A DNA stretch of 64,000 nucleotides from Cyclobacteriaceae bacterium (lineage in GTDB: Bacteria; Bacteroidota; Bacteroidia; Cytophagales; Cyclobacteriaceae). The stretch is taken from contig JABFRS010000001.1 of NCBI GenBank assembly GCA_013141055.1, forward strand, positions 2,659,714 to 2,723,713, given 5' to 3'. The notes under the pieces are model-generated. The model saw nothing but the letters and a program-made list of their open reading frames with translations, searched no databases and was not told where the DNA came from. Each line of letters begins with the position of its first letter. The stretch's first letter is position 1. Positions 8,857-16,309 of the stretch are shown here, in pieces. A program made the translations under genes and the position numbers.

Positions 8857-10614
8857 ATGGTAAATAAGTTGTGCTGTTTATTATTATTTATTCCTGTCCT
8901 TTTTTGTCAGGCTCAGGAAAAAGTAATGCAGAAAAATTATCAATGGTATCTGGATGATTACAATGAATATTATCAGCCTGAATCAATAGAGCTTACCCTT
9001 GATAAGGATTTGTATTTTGCTGGTGATAAAGTGTGGTATTCTCTTCATCTTTGGAACGAAACCCTGGCAGTAAGCTCGTTGAGCGCACTGGCTTATGTTG
9101 AAGTACGCGATAAAAATGACTCAGTTCTTATTCGTCAGAAGATTAAGTGCAAATTTGGCAACGCTTACGGAGAGATTTCTATTCCAGACCGTCTGCCAAC
9201 AGGATACTATAAACTTGTAGCCTTTACAATGTGGATGAAGAATTCATTGGGGAGAAAAATGTATGAACAGTTCATTCCAATAATTAATACCGATGCTGTA
9301 ATCGACAAATCAAGTGATAAGGCAGTGCTTAAACGTGAGGGCATTATGAAAGTGGACATAACTGGTCCTCATAGTGTAACGATCGGTATCTCTCCCGACG
9401 TTAAGGGATCGCTTGTTGCTTTTAACAATGAGGAAGTAGTGTTCTTTAAAACATTAGCAGGAGAATCCTCCATTCCACTGGATTTTGTAAAGAGAAATGA
9501 TCATGTTGTGGGTGTGGTCCTGCTTGATGAGCATGGGAAAATTATTGATGAGCAACAGATCGTTAATAAAAATATAAATACAAGCATTGTCCTTTCAATG
9601 GATTCTAAGGAACTTCAACCACGGTCAAATACAGATCTTTCAATTGAGATCCGTGACCAGCTTGGTAATTTGGTTAACGCTAATGTTTCTGTTTCGGTAA
9701 GGCCCAAGGCTTCGGTTCGGTCAATAGGAAATTTAGTATTATTTCCTCTGAACAGTGAATTCGTAATGAATAATGGACAAAAACCGCTTTTATATAAGAA
9801 GGATAATTTTATTTTCCCCCCATCTGTTAATTCACTTCAGCCTGTTAATTTTTCTAATAGCATGAGTGTATTACCATATGACCTTGGATTTGACGGGGAT
9901 GATGACAAAAAGAAAATCCTAACTGCAGAAATGAAGAAGAAGGTTATGGATTATTATGCGATTACCTCCTTCCATGAGGTTCAGGAGTATTATAATCTTC
10001 CTGTTAACGATACGTTTGAGCCAGGCAAGTATGCGTCTTTGCCTAACTTTGAAGAATTCATACGGGAAGTCGTTCCTCAATTGAAAGTTAGAAAAGTCAA
10101 AGGAGAGAAGGTTCTTCGCCTTCGCAATTTTGACAACCCTGGACACATCTATTTTTTTAAAGAATCTCCTTTAATTTTATTGGATCGTTTTGTCGTTACT
10201 GCGAATGAATTCCTAAGTGTACCCTTGGAGGATATTCAGCGTCTTGATATAACGTGGGGGTTAAATGAAATCAATGCTCTTGGGGTATTTTCCCTTGCTG
10301 ATAATGGTGTAGTTTCAATTTCCACCAAATCAAAAACTCGTTATTCCCAATCAAAGATCGAGATCTTTAAAAATCTCCATACTCCATTGATATTTGCTGC
10401 TCCACGACAGAATGAAAGTGAAAAAGCAATTCCTGTATTTATTAACCCATTGTATTGGAATCCTTCTGTAACTGTGAACGGCAGGACGAAGGTCAGAATT
10501 AGTACACTGGAAGAGCTTGGAGATATGGTCGTAGAGGTGAAAGGTTTTTCTGATGCCGGATACTATGTTTCTGAACAGATAGAATTTAAAGTTGTCGCCA
10601 AACCCATAAACTGA
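8857..10614 (+). CDS. Secreted MG2-like protein with C-terminal TonB-plug-like domain
   Basis: A 585-residue exported protein between two DUF4249 lipoproteins. The signal peptide (VNKLCCLLLFIPVLFCQAQ) supports the ATG at 8857 rather than the upstream ATG at 8812. An N-terminal macroglobulin MG2-like domain is indicated by IELTLDKDLYFAGDKVWYSL and LPTGYYKLVAFTMWMKN (about 35-140). A second beta domain follows (about 240-290). The C-terminal third resembles a TonB-receptor plug: SPLILLDRFVVTANEF, LEDIQRLDITWG and ADNGVVSISTKSKTRYS mirror the plug pattern of a displayed loop, a DIE-type strand and a GVI-ITTK strand. No barrel follows, so it cannot be a transporter itself. An accessory role in the receptor/DUF4249 complex is inferred from position only. 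Confidence 0.75.
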   Translation: MVNKLCCLLLFIPVLFCQAQEKVMQKNYQWYLDDYNEYYQPESIELTLDKDLYFAGDKVWYSLHLWNETLAVSSLSALAYVEVRDKNDSVLIRQKIKCKFGNAYGEISIPDRLPTGYYKLVAFTMWMKNSLGRKMYEQFIPIINTDAVIDKSSDKAVLKREGIMKVDITGPHSVTIGISPDVKGSLVAFNNEEVVFFKTLAGESSIPLDFVKRNDHVVGVVLLDEHGKIIDEQQIVNKNINTSIVLSMDSKELQPRSNTDLSIEIRDQLGNLVNANVSVSVRPKASVRSIGNLVLFPLNSEFVMNNGQKPLLYKKDNFIFPPSVNSLQPVNFSNSMSVLPYDLGFDGDDDKKKILTAEMKKKVMDYYAITSFHEVQEYYNLPVNDTFEPGKYASLPNFEEFIREVVPQLKVRKVKGEKVLRLRNFDNPGHIYFFKESPLILLDRFVVTANEFLSVPLEDIQRLDITWGLNEINALGVFSLADNGVVSISTKSKTRYSQSKIEIFKNLHTPLIFAAPRQNESEKAIPVFINPLYWNPSVTVNGRTKVRISTLEELGDMVVEVKGFSDAGYYVSEQIEFKVVAKPIN

Positions 10615-10660
10615 TTTGTGATTCTTAAAGCTAGAGTCTAACATCTTAATCTTATGAGCG

Positions 10661-11707
10661 ATGAGAAAAGTTCTGAATCTTCTTTTCATTTTTTCACTAG
10701 TAGGCTGCATTGATACAATTAATATCAAAACAAGCAGTGAAAAAGGATCCGTCTTAATCGACGGTTGGATTACTGATGAAGCTGGCCCCTATACTGTTAA
10801 AGTTGCAAAAAGCATCCCTTTTGACAATAGTCAACCTCTCAAAGTTTACACTATTCCAATATCCCAGGCCCGTGTAATAATCCTTGATAGCTTAGGTGAA
10901 ACTCAGCAGTTGACTGAAACGGTTCCTGGAACTTACGTGACTTCCACTCTATTGGGAAAACTGGGGCACAGTTATCGGGTAACAGTGGAAACTTCTGATG
11001 GAAAGAAGTACAAATCTGAATTTGAAAAGATAGTTCCTGTTCCCGCTATTCAAAAAATTGAATCCCAATTCTTAATTGTTGAAAGCCTGTTTATCAACAC
11101 GAATGGTAGCTCAAGATTAAAGAAACTTGAATCTTTTGCTATTTCAGTGATTACTACCGATCCTGCTGACGAACAAAACTTTTATCGCTGGCAGGTGGAC
11201 GGAATTTTTGAGTTTTTCAGTAGTTATACTGATCCAAGAGAACCAGATCCTATCCCACCCAGAAATCAGTGCTGGGCGCCCAAATTTAGAATTGAACCTC
11301 AGATAAGAATTGGTAGCGATGAATATCTTGATGGTCAAAATTTTAAAACTCTTTTGGCGAATGTAATTTATGACCGTCCGACAAAATTTTTAGTGAAAGT
11401 CAGGCAGCAGTCTCTTACAAAAAAGGGACACTTTTTTTTGAGTAGCATTAGCAAGCAACAGACCACTACGGGAACTCTTTTTGATCCCCCTCCTTCCTCA
11501 ATCAAAGGTAATCTGATCAATGAAAATGATCCCATTGAAAATGTTATTGGGTACTTTGGAGCATCGTCTGTTTCCAGATCGCAATTGCTGATCGAAAGGT
11601 TCAAGGATGCGAGTTTTATTGCGCCCTCCCAAAACATTCCTATTAAATCCGGGGATTGTAGATTTCTGGAACCAGGCGCTACCAACTTTAAGCCAGATGG
11701 GTTTTAA
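10661..11707 (+). CDS. DUF4249 family lipoprotein (copy 2)
   Basis: A 348-residue lipoprotein, lipobox SLVGC (Cys16). It is a clear paralogue of the DUF4249 protein at 7771 along its full length. Shared pieces include DGWITDEAGPYTVKVAKSIP, INTNGSSRLKKLESF, NFYRWQVDGIFEFFS, RNQCWAPKF, RQQSLTKKGH and GTLFDPPPSSIKGN. Copies 1 and 2 flank the MG2/plug-like gene, so the locus probably arose by duplication. It is the last gene of the unit and is followed directly by a terminator. As a surface lipoprotein it probably works with the receptor at 5086; ligand unknown. Confidence 0.9.
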   Translation: MRKVLNLLFIFSLVGCIDTINIKTSSEKGSVLIDGWITDEAGPYTVKVAKSIPFDNSQPLKVYTIPISQARVIILDSLGETQQLTETVPGTYVTSTLLGKLGHSYRVTVETSDGKKYKSEFEKIVPVPAIQKIESQFLIVESLFINTNGSSRLKKLESFAISVITTDPADEQNFYRWQVDGIFEFFSSYTDPREPDPIPPRNQCWAPKFRIEPQIRIGSDEYLDGQNFKTLLANVIYDRPTKFLVKVRQQSLTKKGHFFLSSISKQQTTTGTLFDPPPSSIKGNLINENDPIENVIGYFGASSVSRSQLLIERFKDASFIAPSQNIPIKSGDCRFLEPGATNFKPDGF

Positions 11708-11747
11708 AAAAAAGCCTGACTTCTTTTTAAGAGTCAGGCTTTTTTAA
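11704..11747. terminator. Bidirectional terminator between DUF4249 gene and accD
   Basis: AAAGCCTGAC (11711-11720) pairs with GTCAGGCTTT (11733-11742) around a 12-base loop. It has an A-run before and a T-run after, so it can stop transcription from both sides. It sits between the convergent DUF4249 gene and accD. Confidence 0.8.
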
Positions 11748-11760
11748 GTTCAATTCTGAA

Positions 11761-12603
11761 TTATGGTTTTATCATATTCAGTAATGTTGTCAAGCGACTT
11801 TTAAGATTTCTCCTGTCAACGATAAAGTCAAGAAATCCATGCTCCAGAACAAACTCAGCGCTCTGAAACCCTTCTGGCAAATCCTTTCCAATCGTTTCTC
11901 TAATTACTCGTGGTCCGGCAAATCCAATCAAAGAACCTGGTTCCGCGATATTAAAATCTCCAAGCATTGCATATGATGCAGTGACACCGCCTGTAGTAGG
12001 ATCAGTCAAAAGTGATATGTAAGGAATTTTAGCTTCATCGAGGAGTGCAATCTTTGCAGAAGTCTTCGCCATTTGCATTAATGACAACCCTGCTTCCATC
12101 ATTCTGGCTCCACCAGAACGGGAGATCATCAGAAACGGAATTTTGTTTTGTAAGCTATGGTCCATAGCTCTGGCAATTTTTTCACCTACTACTGAACCCA
12201 TTGATCCTCCAATGAAGATAAAGTCCATACATGCCACAGTGATTTCCATTCCAGTCATCTTGCCATAAGCAGTGCGGACGGCATCTTTCAAATCTGTTTT
12301 GGCTTGTGATTCCTTAATCCGTTTTGGATAAGGTTTGGTGTCAGTAAATTTCAGCGGATCACCTGACTCCATGTTTTCATCAAGTTCCGTAAACTCGTTG
12401 TTATCGAACAGGATCTCAAAATACTCTCTTGATCCGATCTTCACATGATACTCTTCTTCAGGTACCACGTAAGCATTGTTCTTCAATTCACGAGTGTGAA
12501 CGATTTTTCCGTTTGGTGATTTAAACCATAAGCCATCGGGCACTTCCCGTTTCGCTTCGGTAGGAGTCAGAATTCCTTTATCAGTACGTTTAAACCAAGG
12601 CAT
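11761..12603 (-). CDS. accD: Acetyl-CoA carboxylase carboxyltransferase subunit beta, zinc ribbon lost
   Basis: With AccA it transfers the carboxyl group from biotin to acetyl-CoA, making malonyl-CoA for fatty-acid synthesis in the cytoplasm. The 280-residue product has the AccD start MPWFKR and the crotonase-like core motifs [60 protein letters not shown] and [15 protein letters not shown]. Oddly, the N-terminal zinc ribbon has no cysteines. The region normally CxxC...CxxC reads [15 protein letters not shown], then [12 protein letters not shown]. All four zinc ligands are replaced while the surrounding pattern is kept. No frameshift is seen, so this looks like genuine loss of zinc binding. 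The gene is 21 bases downstream of the aldolase gene on the same strand. Confidence 0.95.
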   Translation of the reverse strand: MPWFKRTDKGILTPTEAKREVPDGLWFKSPNGKIVHTRELKNNAYVVPEEEYHVKIGSREYFEILFDNNEFTELDENMESGDPLKFTDTKPYPKRIKESQAKTDLKDAVRTAYGKMTGMEITVACMDFIFIGGSMGSVVGEKIARAMDHSLQNKIPFLMISRSGGARMMEAGLSLMQMAKTSAKIALLDEAKIPYISLLTDPTTGGVTASYAMLGDFNIAEPGSLIGFAGPRVIRETIGKDLPEGFQSAEFVLEHGFLDFIVDRRNLKSRLTTLLNMIKP

Positions 12604-12624
12604 TCCTGCTTGTGTTAAATTGAA

Positions 12625-13698
12625 TTAAGCTATGTCTATCGATTTGTCCAGGTATACATCCTGAATTGCATTTAAAATTTCAACACCTTCTTTCATCGGG
12701 CGTTGAAAAGCCTTGCGGCCGGAAATTAATCCCATACCACCAGCACGTTTATTGATAACGGCAGTCGTAACTGCATCTACCATATCACTGGCACCTTTTG
12801 ATTCTCCACCGGAGTTGATCAATCCAGCGCGTCCCATATAGCAATTAAGCACCTGGTAACGACATAAGTCAATAGGATGATCAGTTGTCAGTTCACTATA
12901 AATACGCTCATCTAGTTTTCCATAACTGCTGCCTCCTGTATTCAAGGCCTTAAAGCCTCCATTGTTGGTAGCAAGTTTTTGTTTGATAATGTCAGCCTGG
13001 ATAGTTACACCAAGATGATTTGCCTGACCAGTTAAGTCGGCAGAAGTATGATAATCAACGCCATCTTTCTTGAAAGCATTATTACGTGTATAACACCAAA
13101 GAATGGTGGACATACCAAGTTGATGAGCTTCTTCGAATGCTTTTGCAACCTCTACAATCTGACGAGTTGAATTGTCTGAGCCAAAATAAATAGTTGCTCC
13201 AACGGCTGCGGCGCCAAGATTCCAGGCGTCTCGCACAGATCCAAACATGATCTGGTCAGCTTTATTTGGGTATGTTAATAGTTCGTTGTGATTGATCTTG
13301 ACGATAAAAGGGATCTTGTGAGCATATTTTCTTGAAGTGAAAGCCAGCGCTCCGAATGTTGTTGCCACAGCATTGCAACCACCTTCGATAGCAAGCTTCA
13401 CAATATTTTCAGGATCAAAGTAAATCGGGTTCTTGGCAAAAGATGCTCCTGCACTGTGTTCAATGCCCTGATCGATTGGAAGAATTGAAAGGAATCCGGT
13501 ATTCGCCAGGCGGCCTGTTCCAAACAAAGAGCCAAGGCTGCGTAATACCTGAGTAGAGCGATTGGAAGGTCCGAAAATATCGTTTACAAACTCCGGGCTG
13601 GGAAGGTGTATCTGATCCTTCGATACCGTTTTACTTTTATAACTAAGGAGATAATCTGCGTCCTTACCAAGGAGTTCTGCAATGTTACTTTTTGCCAT
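12625..13698 (-). CDS. fbaB: Class I fructose-bisphosphate aldolase (FbaB/DhnA type)
   Basis: Cleaves fructose 1,6-bisphosphate to two triose phosphates through a lysine Schiff base, in glycolysis and gluconeogenesis. The 357-residue product has the DhnA-type features [28 protein letters not shown] and [16 protein letters not shown]. Further features are [17 protein letters not shown] and a C-terminal phosphate-binding region with INSGGESKG and [12 protein letters not shown]. The frame opens at 13776, but the ATG at 13698 ([11 protein letters not shown]) fits the family and lies just downstream of a good promoter. Length matches E. coli FbaB (about 350). accD follows at 21 bases. Confidence 0.93.
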   Translation of the reverse strand: MAKSNIAELLGKDADYLLSYKSKTVSKDQIHLPSPEFVNDIFGPSNRSTQVLRSLGSLFGTGRLANTGFLSILPIDQGIEHSAGASFAKNPIYFDPENIVKLAIEGGCNAVATTFGALAFTSRKYAHKIPFIVKINHNELLTYPNKADQIMFGSVRDAWNLGAAAVGATIYFGSDNSTRQIVEVAKAFEEAHQLGMSTILWCYTRNNAFKKDGVDYHTSADLTGQANHLGVTIQADIIKQKLATNNGGFKALNTGGSSYGKLDERIYSELTTDHPIDLCRYQVLNCYMGRAGLINSGGESKGASDMVDAVTTAVINKRAGGMGLISGRKAFQRPMKEGVEILNAIQDVYLDKSIDIA

Positions 13699-13720
13699 AT
13701 ATTGGTTTGAAATGGGAAGG

Positions 13721-13751
13721 CAAATATAGCCCCGCAGGCTATGGTTTCCAA
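13721..13751 (-). promoter_or_regulatory. Bacteroidota-type promoter for fbaB
   Basis: On the minus strand, TTG (13751-13749), 20 bases, then TATATTTG (13728-13721). This matches the Bacteroidota vegetative pattern of a -33 TTG and a -7 TAnnTTTG with about 17-23 bases between. The start codon at 13698 would follow a leader of only about 15 bases, which also supports that start. Confidence 0.6.
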
Positions 13752-13776
13752 CACCGCAACATAGGAGCAAAGGCAT

Positions 13777-13812
13777 AAAAAAAGCCTATTCTGCGTTAGA
13801 ATAGGCTTTTTT
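13777..13812. terminator. Terminator downstream of rplS
   Basis: A 12-bp perfect stem, AAAGCCTATTCT (13781-13792) with AGAATAGGCTTT (13798-13809), with a five-base loop. It is flanked by A and T runs. On the minus strand it lies just after the rplS stop and before the fbaB promoter, so it ends the rpsP-rimM-trmD-rplS transcript. Confidence 0.85.
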
Positions 13813-13830
13813 AGCGCAATACAACGATTG

Positions 13831-14214
13831 CTATGCTTTGGTTGACTTCTTTTGAATGACAGTCAATTTTTCTTTAATTCTTGCTGCTTTACCCTGGCGG
13901 CCTCTCATAAAATACAGTTTCGCTCTGCGAACCTTACCCGCTTTTACAAATTCAATTTTATCGATGCTTGGACTTACTACAGGGAAAATACGCTCAACAC
14001 CAACTCCATTTGACACCTTTCTAACAGAGAAAGACTCACCGTTGGTGCCAGTTCCACGACGATATAGAACCACTCCCTGGAACTGCTGAACACGCTCCTT
14101 ATTTCCTTCACTGATCTTCACGTGAACGTTAATTGTATCACCAGGCTTGAAAGCAGGGTGATTATCGCGCTTTCCAGCTAATTCTTGTTCGGCTATTTTA
14201 ATGAAATCGGCCAT
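13831..14214 (-). CDS. rplS: 50S ribosomal protein L19
   Basis: Large-subunit protein at the 30S/50S interface. The 127-residue product has the L19 pattern [50 protein letters not shown] and [20 protein letters not shown]. The frame is open further upstream to 14304, but the ATG at 14214 ([12 protein letters not shown]) matches the family start and avoids overlap with trmD. It is last in the conserved rpsP-rimM-trmD-rplS order. It also has its own promoter-like element (14241-14270), so it may be expressed beyond the operon level. Confidence 0.96.
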   Translation of the reverse strand: MADFIKIAEQELAGKRDNHPAFKPGDTINVHVKISEGNKERVQQFQGVVLYRRGTGTNGESFSVRKVSNGVGVERIFPVVSPSIDKIEFVKAGKVRRAKLYFMRGRQGKAARIKEKLTVIQKKSTKA

Positions 14215-14240
14215 GTTGCTATCGTTTTGAAAATGGACTG

Positions 14241-14270
14241 CAAATATAGGAAAGAGAGGGCAGTCAGCAA
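14241..14270 (-). promoter_or_regulatory. Internal Bacteroidota-type promoter for rplS
   Basis: On the minus strand, TTG (14270-14268), 19 bases, then TATATTTG (14248-14241), matching TTG-N-TAnnTTTG. It lies between the trmD stop (14301) and the rplS start (14214), giving a leader of about 20 bases. Confidence 0.55.
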
Positions 14271-14300
14271 GCGGTGAATTTGAAATTGCTCGAATTAGGG

Positions 14301-14981
14301 TCAATTTCCTTCTAAAAGCCCAGGACGCCGTTTTTTTGTCCTTTCTAATGCGTTTTCATGCTTCCAGTCTTCAATTTTGGCCGGGTTCCCTGAAAGTAGA
14401 ACTTCCGGAACTTTCCAGCCATTGTATTCCGCCGGACGGGTAAAAACAGCTGGCGCGACCAATCCATCCTGAAATGAATCTGTCAATGCAGAGGATTCGT
14501 CAGAAAGAACACCTGGCAATAAACGGATCACAGCATCAGACACTACTGCTGCTGCAAGTTCTCCACCTGATAAAACGTAATCTCCTATACTTATTTCTTT
14601 TGTAATCAGATGTTGCCGTATCCTTTCATCAATACCTTTATAATGACCGCATAAAAGGATGAGATTTTCTTTCATACTCAACTGATTGGCGATGGATTGA
14701 TTTAATAGTTCTCCATCCGGACTCATGTAAATGACATGGTCGTAATCTCGCTCTGATTTAAGAGAAGATATGCACCGATGAATGGGTTCAACCATCATTA
14801 CCATTCCAGCGCCTCCACCAAAAGCATAATCATCAGTATTCCGATGTGAATCTGTTGTGTAGTCGCGAAGGTCATGGATTTTAACAGTAACAATTCCCTT
14901 CTCTTGTGCGCGCTTTAAGATCGAGTCATTGAAAGGACTTTCCAGTAATCGGGGAAGGCATGTTATGATATCGATGCGCAT
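14301..14981 (-). CDS. trmD: tRNA (guanine(37)-N1)-methyltransferase
   Basis: Methylates G37 of tRNAs reading CNN-type codons, which prevents +1 frameshifting; it uses S-adenosylmethionine bound in a trefoil knot. The 226-residue product has [17 protein letters not shown], the substrate loop [17 protein letters not shown], and the knot motifs [29 protein letters not shown] and [15 protein letters not shown]. The C terminus has [20 protein letters not shown]. Length and start fit the family. It lies 12 bases after rimM in the conserved ribosomal operon. Confidence 0.97.
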   Translation of the reverse strand: MRIDIITCLPRLLESPFNDSILKRAQEKGIVTVKIHDLRDYTTDSHRNTDDYAFGGGAGMVMMVEPIHRCISSLKSERDYDHVIYMSPDGELLNQSIANQLSMKENLILLCGHYKGIDERIRQHLITKEISIGDYVLSGGELAAAVVSDAVIRLLPGVLSDESSALTDSFQDGLVAPAVFTRPAEYNGWKVPEVLLSGNPAKIEDWKHENALERTKKRRPGLLEGN

Positions 14982-14993
14982 AAATCGTATGAT

Positions 14994-15506
14994 TTATATT
15001 TCAAGAAATCCGTCTGGCAATTCTACCAAGATCTTCTTTTTGCTTTTGTTGACGCTTTTTATAAAAGGTCCATTCAATGGGATCATAACCTCTTTGTTAA
15101 GATACATGATCATGAGGTAGCGGTTGGGCCCGGCTTCCTGAACTTCGAAAACATCCCCTAAAGGACCTTCTTGCACGTCTGAAACCTCAAATCCTACCAC
15201 CTCATCATTGTAGAATTCTCCTCTTTGAAGCTTAGGACGGTCACTTTTTGCCAGGAATAGACTGGAGCCTTTTAAGGCTGTAGATTGTTCCAACGTGCTG
15301 ACATCCTCGAACTTTAAATAAGCTTTTACTCCTTTGATAGAAACTGTTTCAATAAAGTGGGGAACAAGTTGCTGGTTGGTTTGAACAAAGATTGACTTCA
15401 GTTCTTCCAGATCCGGGCAATCGGGATCAAGCATGATGGTTACTTCTCCTTTGAGACCATGCGTTTTTGCTATGTAGCCTATCTTGAAATAATCTTTTAT
15501 CTCCAT
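14994..15506 (-). CDS. rimM: 16S rRNA processing protein RimM
   Basis: Assembly factor for the head of the 30S subunit; it binds S19 and helps mature 16S rRNA. The 170-residue product has the N-terminal barrel motif KIGYIAKTHGLKGEVTI, the middle YLKFEDVSTLEQSTALKG, and the PRC-like C-terminal domain with EFYNDEVVGFEV, NRYLMIM and MIPLNGPFIKSV. Two ATGs, at 15512 and 15506, both fit; the further upstream opening (15548) would run through a hairpin and is not family-like. It follows rpsP and precedes trmD. Confidence 0.92.
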   Translation of the reverse strand: MEIKDYFKIGYIAKTHGLKGEVTIMLDPDCPDLEELKSIFVQTNQQLVPHFIETVSIKGVKAYLKFEDVSTLEQSTALKGSSLFLAKSDRPKLQRGEFYNDEVVGFEVSDVQEGPLGDVFEVQEAGPNRYLMIMYLNKEVMIPLNGPFIKSVNKSKKKILVELPDGFLEI

Positions 15507-15513
15507 GATCATA

Positions 15514-15550
15514 AAATAAAAATGCCAACACGAAAGTCGCGTTGGCATTT
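15514..15550 (-). terminator. Hairpin between rpsP and rimM (partial terminator or attenuator)
   Basis: AAATGCCAAC (15520-15529 on the plus strand) pairs with GTTGGCATTT (15541-15550) around an 11-base loop. On the minus strand it is followed by the T-rich run TTTTATTTTA, then immediately the rimM start. It lies 18 bases after the rpsP stop, so it may lower read-through to rimM and trmD relative to the ribosomal protein. Confidence 0.6.
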
Positions 15551-15568
15551 CTTTAGACTTTGAAAGAA

Positions 15569-16108
15569 TTAAGCCTGTGCTTCTTCTGCAGGAGCTCCAG
15601 CTTCAGTAGTTTCCGCTGGTGCAGCTTCTGCTACTGGAGCAGCGGCAGCAACTTCAGCCTTCTTACGAAGAGCCTCAGCGCGTGCTTCTTTTATCTTAAC
15701 CTCAGCATCCTTGCGAGCCTTAGCTGCATCTTGTTTCTTCTTAGAAATGCTATCGTGACGTGTTTGATTCTTTTCTTCTTTGGATTTCTTCCAGTCAGCA
15801 AGCTTTTGATCAGCCTGATCCTGAGAAATTGCGCCCTTCACAACACCGATCTGAAGGTGTCTTTTCAACATAATGCCATGGTGAGAAAGCATAGCCTTTA
15901 CAGTATCAGAAGGCTGAGCACCGTTCATAAGCCATTTGAAGGCCTTGTCGTCATCAAGAATAATGGTAGCTGGGACAGTCAACGGATCGTATGTACCGAT
16001 CTTTTCGATGAATTTTCCATCACGAGGAGAGCGGGCATCCGCTACAACAACGTCATATCTAGCTAATTTTTTGCGGCCTCTTCGGGCTAATCTGATTTTT
16101 ACTGCCAT
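15569..16108 (-). CDS. rpsP: 30S ribosomal protein S16 with long charged C-terminal extension
   Basis: Small-subunit protein needed for 30S assembly. The S16 core occupies about residues 1-85: [38 protein letters not shown] and [19 protein letters not shown]. The whole product is 179 residues, about twice the usual length of the core family. The extra part is a Lys/Glu/Ala-rich, probably helical tail ([14 protein letters not shown] onwards) ending in a Pro/Ala/Glu segment. Such tails are common on Bacteroidota S16. It is first in the rpsP-rimM-trmD-rplS operon and has a good promoter 48 bases upstream. Confidence 0.95.
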   Translation of the reverse strand: MAVKIRLARRGRKKLARYDVVVADARSPRDGKFIEKIGTYDPLTVPATIILDDDKAFKWLMNGAQPSDTVKAMLSHHGIMLKRHLQIGVVKGAISQDQADQKLADWKKSKEEKNQTRHDSISKKKQDAAKARKDAEVKIKEARAEALRKKAEVAAAAPVAEAAPAETTEAGAPAEEAQA

Positions 16109-16155
16109 TTTGCTTTGTTTTTAAAGGTTGGATCTCGTCCGTTTTTTAAGGACTG

Positions 16156-16185
16156 CAAAGGTAATGGATTTTGGCTTTCTGCCAA
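16156..16185 (-). promoter_or_regulatory. Bacteroidota-type promoter for the rpsP operon
   Basis: On the minus strand, TTG (16185-16183), 19 bases, then TACCTTTG (16163-16156), matching TTG-N-TAnnTTTG. The transcript would start near 16150, about 40 bases before the rpsP start codon. Confidence 0.6.
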
Positions 16186-16278
16186 TTAGGCTTGTCAAAA
16201 AGGTTAAAGTGAAATTTGAAGCCGGTCTACATAATTGAATAATCGATTATTAGGTTTTTTAATCAAAAGGCTCCTGTA

Positions 16279-16286
16279 TACATTTG
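16279..16286 (+). promoter_or_regulatory. Possible -7 element for sucA
   Basis: TACATTTG matches the Bacteroidota -7 box TAnnTTTG and lies 23 bases before the preferred sucA ATG at 16310. No clear TTG is found at the -33 spacing, so support is partial. Confidence 0.4.
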
Positions 16287-16309
16287 TTACCCCTATCAAA
16301 AACCGGATT

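Noticed and set aside
15560-16066. A 168-codon open frame on the plus strand opposite rpsP
   Set aside because: It lies antisense to S16 and its Ala/Lys/Glu-rich tail; the predicted product is Cys/Ser/Leu-rich without a family, so it is a shadow of the biased composition.
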